In this document: piece after piece, positions 18,355-27,453 of the stretch
Position numbering within the stretch: position 1 is the stretch's first letter
Layout: each line of letters starts with the position of its first letter
NCBI GenBank assembly: GCA_045592625.1
Contig: JAZNVC010000023.1
Location: 1-64,000, forward strand
Length of the DNA: 64,000 bases
Direction: 5' to 3'
Source: SIG607 sp045592625
GTDB lineage: Bacteria > Bacillota > Clostridia > Oscillospirales > Acutalibacteraceae
The notes under the pieces: model-generated
Told to the model about the DNA's origin: nothing
The model's input: only the letters and a program-made list of their open reading frames with translations
Databases searched by the model: none
Position numbers and translations under genes: made by a program

Positions 18355-18376
18355 AAACCGCAGAAGCGGTTTTTAT
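18351..18376. terminator. Bidirectional terminator between ATPase and uvrC
   Basis: A stem of about 11 bp (core AAAAACCGC/GCGGTTTTT) with a 4-nt loop has U-runs in both directions. It overlaps the last codons of both convergent genes, so one hairpin serves both. Confidence 0.85.
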
Positions 18377-20184
18377 TTTTTAAAGTATGAATAAATATTT
18401 TCTGCTGTTTTTTTGTCAACACCCTTTACAGAGCTTAGTTCTTCTACAGTAGCATCTTTAATTTTCTTTAAAGATTTAAAGTGTTTAAAGAGTGCCTCTA
18501 CCCTTTTTTTGCCTACTCCTTCAATATTAAGCAGTTCACTTTTAACCATACTGTCACTACGTTTTTTCTTATGAAAGGATATGGCAAACCGATGGGTTTC
18601 ATCCTGAATTGCATTAATAAGAGTAAAGGTTTTTCGTGTTGGCTTAATTTCTATATCACCGTCTTCACTCGCTATGGCTCTTGTTCTATGTTTAGAATCT
18701 TTAACCATACCGAAAAGTGCGATATTAAGCCCATATTTATTTAGTACAGGTCTTACGGCTGAAATCTGTCCTTTACCGCCGTCAAGGAGTATTAGGTCTG
18801 GCAATATAGAAAAGGCTTCATCTTCGCCTTTTTTATATTCACTAAACCTTCTATCAATTACCTCTGCCATAGAGCGATAATCATCTTGTCCAACAAAGCC
18901 TTTAATTTTAAACCTTCTGTAATTAGCTTTAAAGGGCCTTGCATCACGAAAGACAACCATTGCCGCCACGTTTTCGCTTCCCAAAGTATTAGATATATCG
19001 TAAGATTCAATATAACGCGGTGTTTTCTCCATCCCCAAAAGTTCGCCCAGTTCACTTATTGCCTGAGTTTCTTTGCCGGTACGTTCAAGACGTTTAGAAA
19101 GAACTTCGGTTGCATTTCTTAGGCACATACTAATAAGCTTTCTCTGCTCACCCTTTTGAGGAACAGTAATTTTAATGTTAGTATCCGACTGTGTATTAAT
19201 CCACTTTTCTATCATTTCGATTTCTTCAGGCAGTTGGTCCATTATTATACTCTGCGGAAAATTAGATTTTTTATTATAAAACCTATAAAGGAATTCAGCG
19301 TATATTTCTTTTTTAGTTGAAACGTCTTCAAAGATAAAATGATCTTGGTCACAAAGATGTCCGTCTCTAAACTTAAAAAACTGAACACAGGCTATTTCGC
19401 CAACCAAAGCACAAGCGAAAACATCTTGATTTTTATGAACCGAGGAGATTACCTTTTGTTTTTGTGCAATTTTAGTAACTGCATCAATTCTGTCTCTCAG
19501 CTTAGCAGCATATTCGAAATCAAGGTTTTCTGCTGCGGTTTCCATCTCTTTATAAAGCTCTTTAATTTGGCTTTCACTATATCCGCCGTTTTTTATAAAG
19601 GCTACGGCACTGTCGATAGTTTCAAGATATTCCTCCAGAGAGGTCTTGGCTCTGCAAGGTGCAAAGCATCTGCTTATATGAAAATTAAGACAGGGTTTTG
19701 TTGGCTTATCAAAAGAACGGTTGCAGTCCGGAAGTTTAAATATTTTTCTTGCTTCCTCAATTGCATTTTTAACTATCATACCGCTGTGATACGGACCTAT
19801 ATATTTACCGTCCTTGCTCTTTTGTTTAACCCACTCAATCTTCTTCCACTTATCATCGGTAATTTTTACGTAGTGGTAGCCTTTATCGTCCTTGAGCAGA
19901 ATATTATATCTGGGTTGATTTTGTTTTATAAGTGAGTTTTCGAGCACCAGAGCCTCAAATTCGCTATCACATAGAATATACTCAAAATCCTCAACATTAC
20001 CAACCATTTTTCTTACTTTTATACTATGGTTTGTATCGGAACCGAAATACTGTGTTACACGGTTTTTTAGTGCTCTTGCCTTGCCTACGTAAATAACTTT
20101 CCCCTGCTTATCCTTCATAATATATACACCGGGAGTTTTCGGCAAAGAATTAGCCTTCCTTTTGAGAATATTTCTTCTGTCCAT
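18373..20184 (-). CDS. uvrC: Excinuclease ABC subunit C
   Basis: UvrC makes both incisions around DNA lesions in nucleotide excision repair. The 603-aa protein has the N-terminal GIY-YIG nuclease (PGVYIMKDKQGKVIYVGKA at about 15-33), a UVR helical pair near residues 200-235 (binds UvrB), the RNase H-like endonuclease domain with YDISNTLG and LILLDGGKGQ, and C-terminal helix-hairpin-helix repeats. The ATG at 20184 is preferred; a GTG at 20199 is possible. No uvrA or uvrB lies in the window. Confidence 0.97.
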   Translation of the reverse strand: MDRRNILKRKANSLPKTPGVYIMKDKQGKVIYVGKARALKNRVTQYFGSDTNHSIKVRKMVGNVEDFEYILCDSEFEALVLENSLIKQNQPRYNILLKDDKGYHYVKITDDKWKKIEWVKQKSKDGKYIGPYHSGMIVKNAIEEARKIFKLPDCNRSFDKPTKPCLNFHISRCFAPCRAKTSLEEYLETIDSAVAFIKNGGYSESQIKELYKEMETAAENLDFEYAAKLRDRIDAVTKIAQKQKVISSVHKNQDVFACALVGEIACVQFFKFRDGHLCDQDHFIFEDVSTKKEIYAEFLYRFYNKKSNFPQSIIMDQLPEEIEMIEKWINTQSDTNIKITVPQKGEQRKLISMCLRNATEVLSKRLERTGKETQAISELGELLGMEKTPRYIESYDISNTLGSENVAAMVVFRDARPFKANYRRFKIKGFVGQDDYRSMAEVIDRRFSEYKKGEDEAFSILPDLILLDGGKGQISAVRPVLNKYGLNIALFGMVKDSKHRTRAIASEDGDIEIKPTRKTFTLINAIQDETHRFAISFHKKKRSDSMVKSELLNIEGVGKKRVEALFKHFKSLKKIKDATVEELSSVKGVDKKTAENIYSYFKK

Positions 20185-20214
20185 AGGCAAAACCTGCACC
20201 TACCTTTCCAGTAT

Positions 20215-20243
20215 ATTGTAATATTTTCTTTTTTCTTTTTCAA
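20215..20243 (-). promoter_or_regulatory. Promoter of uvrC
   Basis: TTGAAA and TACAAT are spaced by 17 nt, about 30 nt upstream of the uvrC start. No LexA-type operator was recognised by eye. Confidence 0.65.
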
Positions 20244-20279
20244 GAGTTGATTTTTTTGTTAAAAAGGATTAAAATCATA

Positions 20280-20618
20280 ATGGTGATTATTTTGAAGAAA
20301 ACATACGTTATATTTTTAATAATTATCCTTTCTCTTTTAACAGGATGTACCGAAAAGTCTGAGTTTTCTCCTCCCAACTACACTATTATCGAAGAACCTA
20401 CAGATTATATGGAGCGCACAGCAGACGGTTACAGAGATTATAACTACAAAAAAGAAGAAAAGGAAATAATTTATTACGGCAACAAGAAAAGCAAAACTTT
20501 TCATTACAGCGACTGTAAATATGCCATGAAAATTAATGAAACTTCGATTATATTCGACCGTGACAGAGAGTTACTTATAAATAACGGCTATACTCCCTGC
20601 GGTTATTGTAATCCTTAA
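20280..20618 (+). CDS. Small lipoprotein with Ada-like metal-binding tail
   Basis: A 112-aa protein with a hydrophobic signal segment ending in LLTGC, so a lipoprotein is expected. The C-terminal part has a spaced HYSDCKY...NNGYTPCGYCNP pattern, resembling the metal-binding domain of Ada: one His, one Cys and a CxxC could hold one Zn2+. It is followed after 14 nt by a metal ABC transporter ATPase, so a role in metal capture or sensing at the cell surface is plausible. That is inference. The start could also be the TTG at 20292, which is preceded by GGTG. Confidence 0.7.
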   Translation: MVIILKKTYVIFLIIILSLLTGCTEKSEFSPPNYTIIEEPTDYMERTADGYRDYNYKKEEKEIIYYGNKKSKTFHYSDCKYAMKINETSIIFDRDRELLINNGYTPCGYCNP

Positions 20619-20632
20619 GAAAGGTGCTTTAT

Positions 20633-21343
20633 ATGTCTCTTATTAACTGTGAAAACCTATCAATTGGATACAAAGACAGAGTTGTTCTATCGAACCTTAA
20701 TTTTTCTATAGGTGAAAATGATTACCTTTACATTATCGGCGAAAACGGCAGTGGTAAAAGTACGCTTATCAAAAGCATACTTAAACTTTTGAAACCTATT
20801 TCAGGGAAAATAGAATATTGCCCTGAACTTAAATCAAGTGAAATTGGTTATCTTCCGCAACAAAGTTCGATACAACGTGATTTCCCCGCCAGTGTAGAGG
20901 AAATTGTTTTATCAGGTTCCATAAATCGTTTGGGTCTAAAGCCTTTTTATACCGCTAAAAACAGAAAAAAAGCCCGTCATAATATGGAACTAATGAAAAT
21001 AGATGACTTAAAAAACGAAAGTTACCAAAATCTATCGGGCGGTCAACAGCAACGTGTGCTACTGGCCCGTGCTCTTACAAGCGGAAGCAAAGCGTTACTG
21101 CTTGACGAGCCGGTTACGGGACTTGACCCCATAGCCGCTTCCGATATGTATTCACTTATTGAAACCATAAATAAAGAGTATCGTATAGCTGTTATTATGG
21201 TATCACACGATATGAATGCCGCTTTTAACTATGCCACTCATATTCTACATTTAGCAAACGATGAAGTATTTTTCGGAACGGCTGAAGAATATAGAAACAG
21301 CGAAATTCACAAAAGATTTTACGGAGGCGGAATTTATGAATGA
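20633..21343 (+). CDS. znuC: Metal ABC transporter, ATP-binding protein (ZnuC/MntB type)
   Basis: A 236-aa ABC ATPase. Walker A GENGSGKS is at residues 36-43, the signature is LSGGQQQR, and Walker B is ALLLDEP followed by VTGLD and the switch His in VSHD. The length and the coupling to a permease of the ZnuB family identify it as the ATPase of a Zn2+/Mn2+/Fe2+-type uptake system. The ATG at 20633 has AAAGGTG upstream. The metal specificity cannot be told from this sequence, so the symbol is provisional. Confidence 0.9.
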   Translation: MSLINCENLSIGYKDRVVLSNLNFSIGENDYLYIIGENGSGKSTLIKSILKLLKPISGKIEYCPELKSSEIGYLPQQSSIQRDFPASVEEIVLSGSINRLGLKPFYTAKNRKKARHNMELMKIDDLKNESYQNLSGGQQQRVLLARALTSGSKALLLDEPVTGLDPIAASDMYSLIETINKEYRIAVIMVSHDMNAAFNYATHILHLANDEVFFGTAEEYRNSEIHKRFYGGGIYE

Positions 21344-22169
21344 GTTATTAAATATTCTTTCTTACGCCTTTATTCAGCGAGCTTTAATAGTAGGTGTACT
21401 TATTTCGCTTTGTTCCGCCCTTCTTGGAGTTAACCTTGTGCTTAAGCGTTACTCAATGATTGGTGACGGTCTTTCCCACGTGGGCTTTGGTGCATTAGCC
21501 ATTGCCGCAGCAACGGGACTTGCCCCACTTCCCATTGCCATAGCAGTAGTTATTATAACTGCAATTTTATTGCTGAAAATATCAAGTAACGGAAAACTTA
21601 AAGGTGACAGTGCAATAGCAGTAATATCTGTTTCAGCATTGGCTATCGGCGTTATAATAGTTTCTGTAACAGGCACTAATACTGATCTTTCAAATTATAT
21701 GTTTGGCAGTATTTTAGCAATAAGTAACTATGATGCTGTTTTAACCATAATACTTTCTGTATTTGTTATTGCCATATATATTCTGTTTTATAATAGAATC
21801 TTTGCAATAACCTTTGATGAAGATTTTGCAAAAGCAACAGGAGTAAAGGTTTCGGTTTTCAATACTATTCTTGCTTTACTTACCGCCATAACAGTTGTTA
21901 TAGGAATGAGAATGATGGGTGCTTTACTTGTATCCTCTCTTATTATCTTCCCGCCTCTTACTGCAATATGTCTTTGTAACTCTTTTAAAAAAGTAACAGT
22001 TACCTCGGTAGCAGTGTCTGTAGTTTCATTTATTATAGGGCTATACTTCTCATATAGTCTTTCCTTTCCGACAGGTGCAACAATAGTGGTAACAAACCTC
22101 TTAATTCTTTTGTTATCCTTTGCATTTAAAACCACTAAAAATAAAATCAAAACAAGAAAAAATATCTAA
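21336..22169 (+). CDS. znuB: Metal ABC transporter, permease (ZnuB family)
   Basis: A 277-aa integral membrane protein with 7-8 hydrophobic segments and the family features SMIGDGLSHVGFGALA and GALLVSSLIIFPPLTA. Its start overlaps the end of the ATPase gene by 8 nt, so translation is coupled. No ZnuA-type solute-binding protein follows; the gene ends at a terminator shared with argF. The binding protein must be elsewhere, unless the small lipoprotein upstream takes that role. Confidence 0.9.
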   Translation: MNELLNILSYAFIQRALIVGVLISLCSALLGVNLVLKRYSMIGDGLSHVGFGALAIAAATGLAPLPIAIAVVIITAILLLKISSNGKLKGDSAIAVISVSALAIGVIIVSVTGTNTDLSNYMFGSILAISNYDAVLTIILSVFVIAIYILFYNRIFAITFDEDFAKATGVKVSVFNTILALLTAITVVIGMRMMGALLVSSLIIFPPLTAICLCNSFKKVTVTSVAVSVVSFIIGLYFSYSLSFPTGATIVVTNLLILLLSFAFKTTKNKIKTRKNI

Positions 22170-22171
22170 AT

Positions 22172-22198
22172 AAAAAAGCCCCAATCGGAGCTTTTTTT
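22172..22198. terminator. Bidirectional terminator between znuB and argF
   Basis: AAAAAAGC...GCTTTTTT arms with one internal mismatch and a 4-nt loop are flanked by A- and T-runs on opposite sides. It serves the convergent znuB and argF transcripts. Confidence 0.8.
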
Positions 22199-22206
22199 AC
22201 TTATAT

Positions 22207-23190
22207 CTATATAGTTTCTGCTATTACAGCCTTTATGGTATGCATACGATTTTCGGCTTCCTTAAATACTATAGAACGTTCGCTTTCGAAAACCTCATCG
22301 GTAACTTCCATAGCATCAATACCGAATTTATCGCCTATTTCCTTTCCTATGCCTGTTTTAAGGTCGTGGAAAGCAGGAAGACAGTGCATAAACACTACGT
22401 TTTCAGCAGCATTATCCATAAGTGCTTTATTAACCTGATAGGGATAAAGTTCTTTAATTCTTTCCTCCCAAACCTCCTGCGGTTCACCCATAGACACCCA
22501 AACGTCTGTATAAATAACGTTAGCATCTTTTGTTGCTTTAATAGGGTCCGTCTCAAACTTAAGCACGGCACCGCTTTTTTGAGCAAGTTCTTTACATATG
22601 TCTACAAGATCTTTTTCCGGCATATATTTTTCAGGTGCACAAGCGGTAAAATTAAGTCCCATTAAAGCACAGCCAACCATTAAAGAATTGCCCATATTAT
22701 ACCTTGCATCACCCATATAAACAAAATTAATGCCTTTAAGATAGCCGAACTGTTCCTTTATAGTCAAAAAGTCTGCAAGTATCTGTGTTGGATGAAACTC
22801 GTTAGTAAGTCCGTTCCAAACAGGTACCGATGAATATTTAGCAAGTTCTTCAACAATTTCCTGACCAAATCCACGATATTCAATACCGTCGTAAATACCA
22901 GACAAAACTCTTGCTGTATCGGCAATGCTTTCTTTTTTGCCTATTTGAGAACCGCTTGGGTCAAGATAGGTTGTGCCAATTCCAAGGTCGTTTGCTGCCA
23001 CTTCAAAACTACAACGAGTTCTTGTACTGGTTTTTTCAAAAATTAAAGCAATATTTTTTTCGCGGAATTCATCATGAAGAATCCCCGCTTTTTTCTTTGC
23101 TTTATATTCAGCCGCTTTGTCAATCAAATAGCCTATTTCCTCGCTGCTGAAATCAAGAAGTTTTAAAAAATCTCTGCCTCTTAAATTCAT
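22207..23190 (-). CDS. argF: Ornithine carbamoyltransferase
   Basis: Converts ornithine and carbamoyl phosphate to citrulline. The carbamoyl phosphate loop STRTRCSFEVA and the ornithine-binding HCLPAFHD are both present. The ATG at 23190 (AAAGGAAA upstream) gives 327 aa, close to family length; the longer frame reads into argD. It is the last gene of the arginine operon, 13 nt behind argD. Confidence 0.97.
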   Translation of the reverse strand: MNLRGRDFLKLLDFSSEEIGYLIDKAAEYKAKKKAGILHDEFREKNIALIFEKTSTRTRCSFEVAANDLGIGTTYLDPSGSQIGKKESIADTARVLSGIYDGIEYRGFGQEIVEELAKYSSVPVWNGLTNEFHPTQILADFLTIKEQFGYLKGINFVYMGDARYNMGNSLMVGCALMGLNFTACAPEKYMPEKDLVDICKELAQKSGAVLKFETDPIKATKDANVIYTDVWVSMGEPQEVWEERIKELYPYQVNKALMDNAAENVVFMHCLPAFHDLKTGIGKEIGDKFGIDAMEVTDEVFESERSIVFKEAENRMHTIKAVIAETI

Positions 23191-23203
23191 AACAATTTCC
23201 TTT

Positions 23204-24367
23204 CTACTCTGCACACACATCTTTAATTACGTTAATCGCATTTTTCAGAACATCAACAGGAATGTTAAGTGCCGGTAGCAATCGCACCTTTGTTTTTGCA
23301 GTTAAAACGAGAACGCCCTTTTCCATACATTCTTTAACAACCTGTGCGGCAGGTTTCTCGGTTTCAATACCAAGCATAAGTCCCATACCGCTGATGCCTT
23401 TAATACCCTTTGCCGAGCTTAAAGCTTTAGTTATAAGTTCATTTCTTTCCTTTACTCCCTCTAAAAGTGCATAATCAATTCTGCTTAAAATATTTACCGC
23501 CCCTGCACAAGAAACAGGATTTCCTCCAAAGGTAGAACCATGGCTTGACGGAGTTAAAATATCTTTAACCTTATCGAAAAGCATAGTCGCACCAATAGGA
23601 AGTCCGCCTGCAAGTCCCTTTGCGGTGGATACGATATCGGGAGTAAACCCATAATTCATATATCCGTAAAGCTTACCTGTTCTGCCATTACCTGTCTGTA
23701 CTTCATCGACAATAAGAAGAATATCTTTTTCCTTTGAAATCTTAACAATTTCTTCTACAAAAGCCTTATCCAGAGGCACTACACCGCCTTCTCCCTGTAC
23801 CGTTTCAAACATAATTGCACTTGGAGAATATTTTTCAACACTTTCTAAAAGTGCGTTTATATCATTGGCGGGTGTATATGCAAAGCCATCGGTCAAGGGA
23901 TGAAAATCCTTATGGAAAACATCCTGACCCGTAGCAGCCAGAGTAGTTATAGTTCTTCCGTGAAAACTATTTACAAGGGTTAAAATTGTGGGTTCTTTAA
24001 TACCCTTAACTTCAGCTGCATATTTTCTTGCGGTTTTTATGGCACATTCGTTTGCTTCGGCTCCTGAATTTGAAAAGAAAACCTTTAAACAACCGGTGCG
24101 TTCACAAAGCATTTTTGCAAGGGTTATACAAGGACTGCTATAGTAAAGATTAGAGGTATGTTGAAAATTATTAAGTTGCTCAGTTACGGCATTTACCCAG
24201 CTTTCATCGCAAAAGCCAAAGGTGTTTACGGCAATACCTGTACCAAGGTCAATATATTCTTTGCCTGAAGAATCTTTACAAAAGCTTCCCCTTCCGCTTA
24301 CTATTTCCACAGGAAAACGGTTATATGTACCTGCTATATATTTTTTATCGTCCTCAAAATAAGACAT
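23204..24367 (-). CDS. argD: Acetylornithine aminotransferase
   Basis: A PLP-dependent class III aminotransferase that makes N-acetylornithine from the semialdehyde with glutamate as donor. The 387-aa protein shows NSGAEANE, the VDEVQTGNGRTGK segment with the cofactor-binding Asp, and the PLP lysine in STAKGLAGGLPIGA. The ATG at 24367 has AAAGGTGAATAGG in front and begins 1 nt after the argB stop, which indicates coupling. Confidence 0.96.
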   Translation of the reverse strand: MSYFEDDKKYIAGTYNRFPVEIVSGRGSFCKDSSGKEYIDLGTGIAVNTFGFCDESWVNAVTEQLNNFQHTSNLYYSSPCITLAKMLCERTGCLKVFFSNSGAEANECAIKTARKYAAEVKGIKEPTILTLVNSFHGRTITTLAATGQDVFHKDFHPLTDGFAYTPANDINALLESVEKYSPSAIMFETVQGEGGVVPLDKAFVEEIVKISKEKDILLIVDEVQTGNGRTGKLYGYMNYGFTPDIVSTAKGLAGGLPIGATMLFDKVKDILTPSSHGSTFGGNPVSCAGAVNILSRIDYALLEGVKERNELITKALSSAKGIKGISGMGLMLGIETEKPAAQVVKECMEKGVLVLTAKTKVRLLPALNIPVDVLKNAINVIKDVCAE

Positions 24368-24368
24368 C

Positions 24369-25235
24369 CTATTCACCTTTTTTTCTATAGAACATTGTAC
24401 CGATGCCTTCATCGGTCAAGGTTTCAATAAGAATGGAATGCTCCACTCTGCCATCAATAATGAACACCTTTCTTACGCCCCAATTAATTGCGTTTACACA
24501 GCATTCAACCTTAGGAATCATACCACCCGAAATAACCCCTTCATCCATAAGGGATTTTGCTTCATCGACCTCAATATGAGAAATTAGCGAATCGGGGTCG
24601 TTTACGTCCCGTAAAATACCGCTTATATCGGTAAGAGAAATAAGACTTTCTGCTGCAAGAGCACCGGCAATTTTTGCGGCGGCTGTATCGGCATTTACAT
24701 TATATACGTTTCCTTCTTTATCGCAACCAAGTGTGGAAACAACGGGGATATAACCCTTATCAATAACGTCAAGAATGGGTTGTACGTTAACCTTTGTAAT
24801 GTTACCGACATATCCAAGATTAGCATCCTTAATTTCGGCTCTAAGCATATGACCGTCGATACCCGAAAGACCTATTGCTTTACCGCCTTTTCTTTCGATA
24901 TGGTTAACAAGACTTTTATTAACCTTTCCTGCAAGTACCATCTGAACAATATCAATGGTATCCTTATCGGTTACTCTTAGTCCATTAACAAATTTACTTT
25001 CAATTCCTACTTTTCCAAGCATTTCGGTAATTTCAGGACCGCCGCCGTGAACAAGAACAACCTTTACACCAACAAGAGTGAGTAGAATAATATCACTCAT
25101 AACCGAGTTTTTAAGGTCTTCGTTAATCATAGCGTTGCCGCCGTATTTAATTACAACTATTTTTCCGGTATATTTTTTAATATACGGAAGTGCCTGAACA
25201 AGTATTTCGGCTCTGTCTGCATTAGAAACGTTCAT
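24369..25235 (-). CDS. argB: Acetylglutamate kinase
   Basis: Phosphorylates N-acetylglutamate, the usual control point in the cyclic arginine pathway. The 288-aa protein has the amino acid kinase fold: VIKYGGNAM near the N-terminus, VHGGGPEI for substrate binding, and NVNADTAAAKIAGAL. Its length and an N-terminal helix before the kinase core are compatible with an arginine-sensitive form, but that is not shown. It lies behind argJ, with a hairpin in the 59-nt gap. Confidence 0.97.
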   Translation of the reverse strand: MNVSNADRAEILVQALPYIKKYTGKIVVIKYGGNAMINEDLKNSVMSDIILLTLVGVKVVLVHGGGPEITEMLGKVGIESKFVNGLRVTDKDTIDIVQMVLAGKVNKSLVNHIERKGGKAIGLSGIDGHMLRAEIKDANLGYVGNITKVNVQPILDVIDKGYIPVVSTLGCDKEGNVYNVNADTAAAKIAGALAAESLISLTDISGILRDVNDPDSLISHIEVDEAKSLMDEGVISGGMIPKVECCVNAINWGVRKVFIIDGRVEHSILIETLTDEGIGTMFYRKKGE

Positions 25236-25262
25236 AATTTTGTTCTCCTTATTAAATAGCCA

Positions 25263-25290
25263 AAATCTCCACCTTTTAAAATGGAGATTT
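25263..25290 (-). other. Hairpin in the argJ-argB gap
   Basis: A 9-bp perfect stem AAATCTCCA/TGGAGATTT with a 10-nt loop is followed on the minus strand by only four T. It could be a partial internal terminator or a transcript-processing site inside the arginine operon. Confidence 0.5.
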
Positions 25291-25294
25291 ATTT

Positions 25295-26506
25295 TTATGT
25301 ACGGTAATCACCGTTAATTTTTACGTAATCGTAGGTTAGATCGCAACCCCAAGCGGTAGCACTGCTTTCTCCGTCGCCCAGATTAACAATAATTTCGATT
25401 TCATCCATAAGCAAAATTTCTTTTGCTTTTTCTTCAGAAAATTCAATACCGCTTCCCATTCTGCAAACGTCGATTATACCTTTTTCTGATTTAAAGGCAA
25501 CGTCAACCTTGCTAACTTCAACATCGCATTTTGCATAACCAATAGCACATAGAACTCTTCCCCAGTTGGCATCGGCACCGAACATAGCCGCCTTTGTCAG
25601 AGAAGAACAAATAATGCTCTTAGCTACCTTTTTAGCAGTAGCGTCGTCCTTTGCACCGCTGACTTTACATTCAAGAAGCTTTGTAGCACCTTCGCCGTCT
25701 GCAGCAATCATTCTGCAAAGATAAACCGTTACGGTATTAAGTGCCTTCATAAAGGTATCATATGCTTCTCCTTCGCTATCAATCTGCTTATTCCCTGCCA
25801 TACCGTTAGCAAGAACTGCGACCATATCGTTAGTAGATGTATCACCGTCAACACTAACCATATTGAAGGTGTTTTTTATATCGTTAGAAAGAGCCTTTTG
25901 AAGCAACTCGGAAGAAATAGCACAGTCGGTAGTAATAAAAACAAGCATTGTTGCCATATCGGGATGAATCATACCGCTTCCCTTTGCAATGCCACCTATT
26001 TTACACTCTACTCCGTCAATTTCAAAGGATATAGCAATTTCTTTAACCTTTGTATCGGTAGTCATAATACCGTATGCCGCTTCTAAACTGTTGTTACCAA
26101 GTGCCTTAACCAAAGCAGGAACACCATTTTTAATAGGAGTAATATCAAGAGGCTGTCCAATTACGCCGGTCGAAGCAACAATAACGTCATCATTGTTGAT
26201 TTTAAGCTCATTGGCAATAATTTCACCCATTTTTTCAGCCACTTCAATGCCGTCAGCATTGCAGGTGTTAGCATTTCCGCTGTTGCAAATAACAGCCTGT
26301 GCTTTACCGTTGGACAAATTCTTTTTTGTAACGGTAAGAGGGGCGCCTTTAACAAGATTTGTGGTATATACAGCAGCCGCATTGGCAATATTTTCGCTGT
26401 ATATAAGAGCAATATCGTTTTTAGTTTTATTTTTGCGGATACCGCAATGAATACCCGAAGCCAAATAACCCTTTGCGGCACATACACCGCCGTTTATAAT
26501 TTTCAT
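25295..26506 (-). CDS. argJ: Glutamate N-acetyltransferase (ArgJ)
   Basis: Recycles the acetyl group from N-acetylornithine to glutamate and thereby closes the cyclic arginine pathway. The 403-aa precursor has the self-cleavage site in HPDMATMLVF, where the Thr of ATML is the new N-terminus and nucleophile of the beta chain. Since no argA is in the window, ArgJ may also perform the first acetylation (bifunctional form), but this cannot be told from sequence alone. It lies 14 nt behind argC. Confidence 0.97.
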   Translation of the reverse strand: MKIINGGVCAAKGYLASGIHCGIRKNKTKNDIALIYSENIANAAAVYTTNLVKGAPLTVTKKNLSNGKAQAVICNSGNANTCNADGIEVAEKMGEIIANELKINNDDVIVASTGVIGQPLDITPIKNGVPALVKALGNNSLEAAYGIMTTDTKVKEIAISFEIDGVECKIGGIAKGSGMIHPDMATMLVFITTDCAISSELLQKALSNDIKNTFNMVSVDGDTSTNDMVAVLANGMAGNKQIDSEGEAYDTFMKALNTVTVYLCRMIAADGEGATKLLECKVSGAKDDATAKKVAKSIICSSLTKAAMFGADANWGRVLCAIGYAKCDVEVSKVDVAFKSEKGIIDVCRMGSGIEFSEEKAKEILLMDEIEIIVNLGDGESSATAWGCDLTYDYVKINGDYRT

Positions 26507-26520
26507 ATTTAAAACCTTTC

Positions 26521-27453
26521 TTAAATGCTAAGACCTGTAGTCTCATCAGCACCCATACAGATATTCATACATTGAACAGCGGCACCCGAAGCACCTTTGC
26601 CGAGATTATCATATCTGGCGGCAAGTAAAATTCTGTCCTCATTACCAAAAACAGCAATTTCCATACTGTCAAGACCGCTAAGTGCTCCGGCAGATAAAAA
26701 CCCGCCTTCGTCGGCATCTTCTTTAAAAGAAACTATGGGGCCTACATATTTTTGTTTATATATTTTCTTTATATCCTCTACAGTAGCCCCATTTTTAAGT
26801 TGACTTTTAAAAACGGGAATAGTAACACACATACCGCTATAAAAGGATGAAACAATAGGTGAAAAAGCAGGTGCGTTCTTAAGATTTGCCACTGCTTTAA
26901 TTTCCTTTAAATGCTTATGCTGTTGAGCAAGAGCATACTGTCTGGGTGCTATCAAAAGAGTATTGAATTCATCGGACTCATATTCGGCAATCATTTTTTT
27001 GCCACCGCCGCTGTAACCGGTGACAGAAGTTACGCACAAAAGAGCATCATTATCCATTATACCTGCTTCAATAAGAGGATAAACAAGAGCAATAGCACCG
27101 CTTGCATGACAACCGGGAACTGCAATTTTTTTAGCATTCGGGAGTTTTTTAGCAATTTCTTTTTTTATTTCAGGAAAACCGTATGTCCAGTTTTCATCAG
27201 TTCTGTGAGCAGTTGAAGTATCCAGAATAATAGTTTTATCATTTTCCAGAAGCGAAACAGACTCTCTGGCCGCATCATCAGGCAAACACAGAAAAACTAT
27301 ATCAGCACTGTTTATTGCTTCTTTTCTCGCATTTACATCTTTACGCTTTTCTTCAGGCAAGGTAATTAAAGTTATATCCTCTCTTTTTCCGAGACGTTCA
27401 TAAATTCTAAGTCCCGTTGTACCTGCACTGCCGTCAATAAAAACCTTTTTCAT
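26521..27453 (-). CDS. argC: N-acetyl-gamma-glutamyl-phosphate reductase, type 2
   Basis: NADPH-dependent reduction of acetylglutamyl phosphate to the semialdehyde. At 310 aa it is the shorter type-2 ArgC. The N-terminal VFIDGSAGTTGLRI is the nucleotide-binding start of this form, and the catalytic Cys is in VPGCHASG. The start overlaps the argH stop by 4 nt (ATGA type), so the two are translationally coupled. Confidence 0.95.
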   Translation of the reverse strand: MKKVFIDGSAGTTGLRIYERLGKREDITLITLPEEKRKDVNARKEAINSADIVFLCLPDDAARESVSLLENDKTIILDTSTAHRTDENWTYGFPEIKKEIAKKLPNAKKIAVPGCHASGAIALVYPLIEAGIMDNDALLCVTSVTGYSGGGKKMIAEYESDEFNTLLIAPRQYALAQQHKHLKEIKAVANLKNAPAFSPIVSSFYSGMCVTIPVFKSQLKNGATVEDIKKIYKQKYVGPIVSFKEDADEGGFLSAGALSGLDSMEIAVFGNEDRILLAARYDNLGKGASGAAVQCMNICMGADETTGLSI

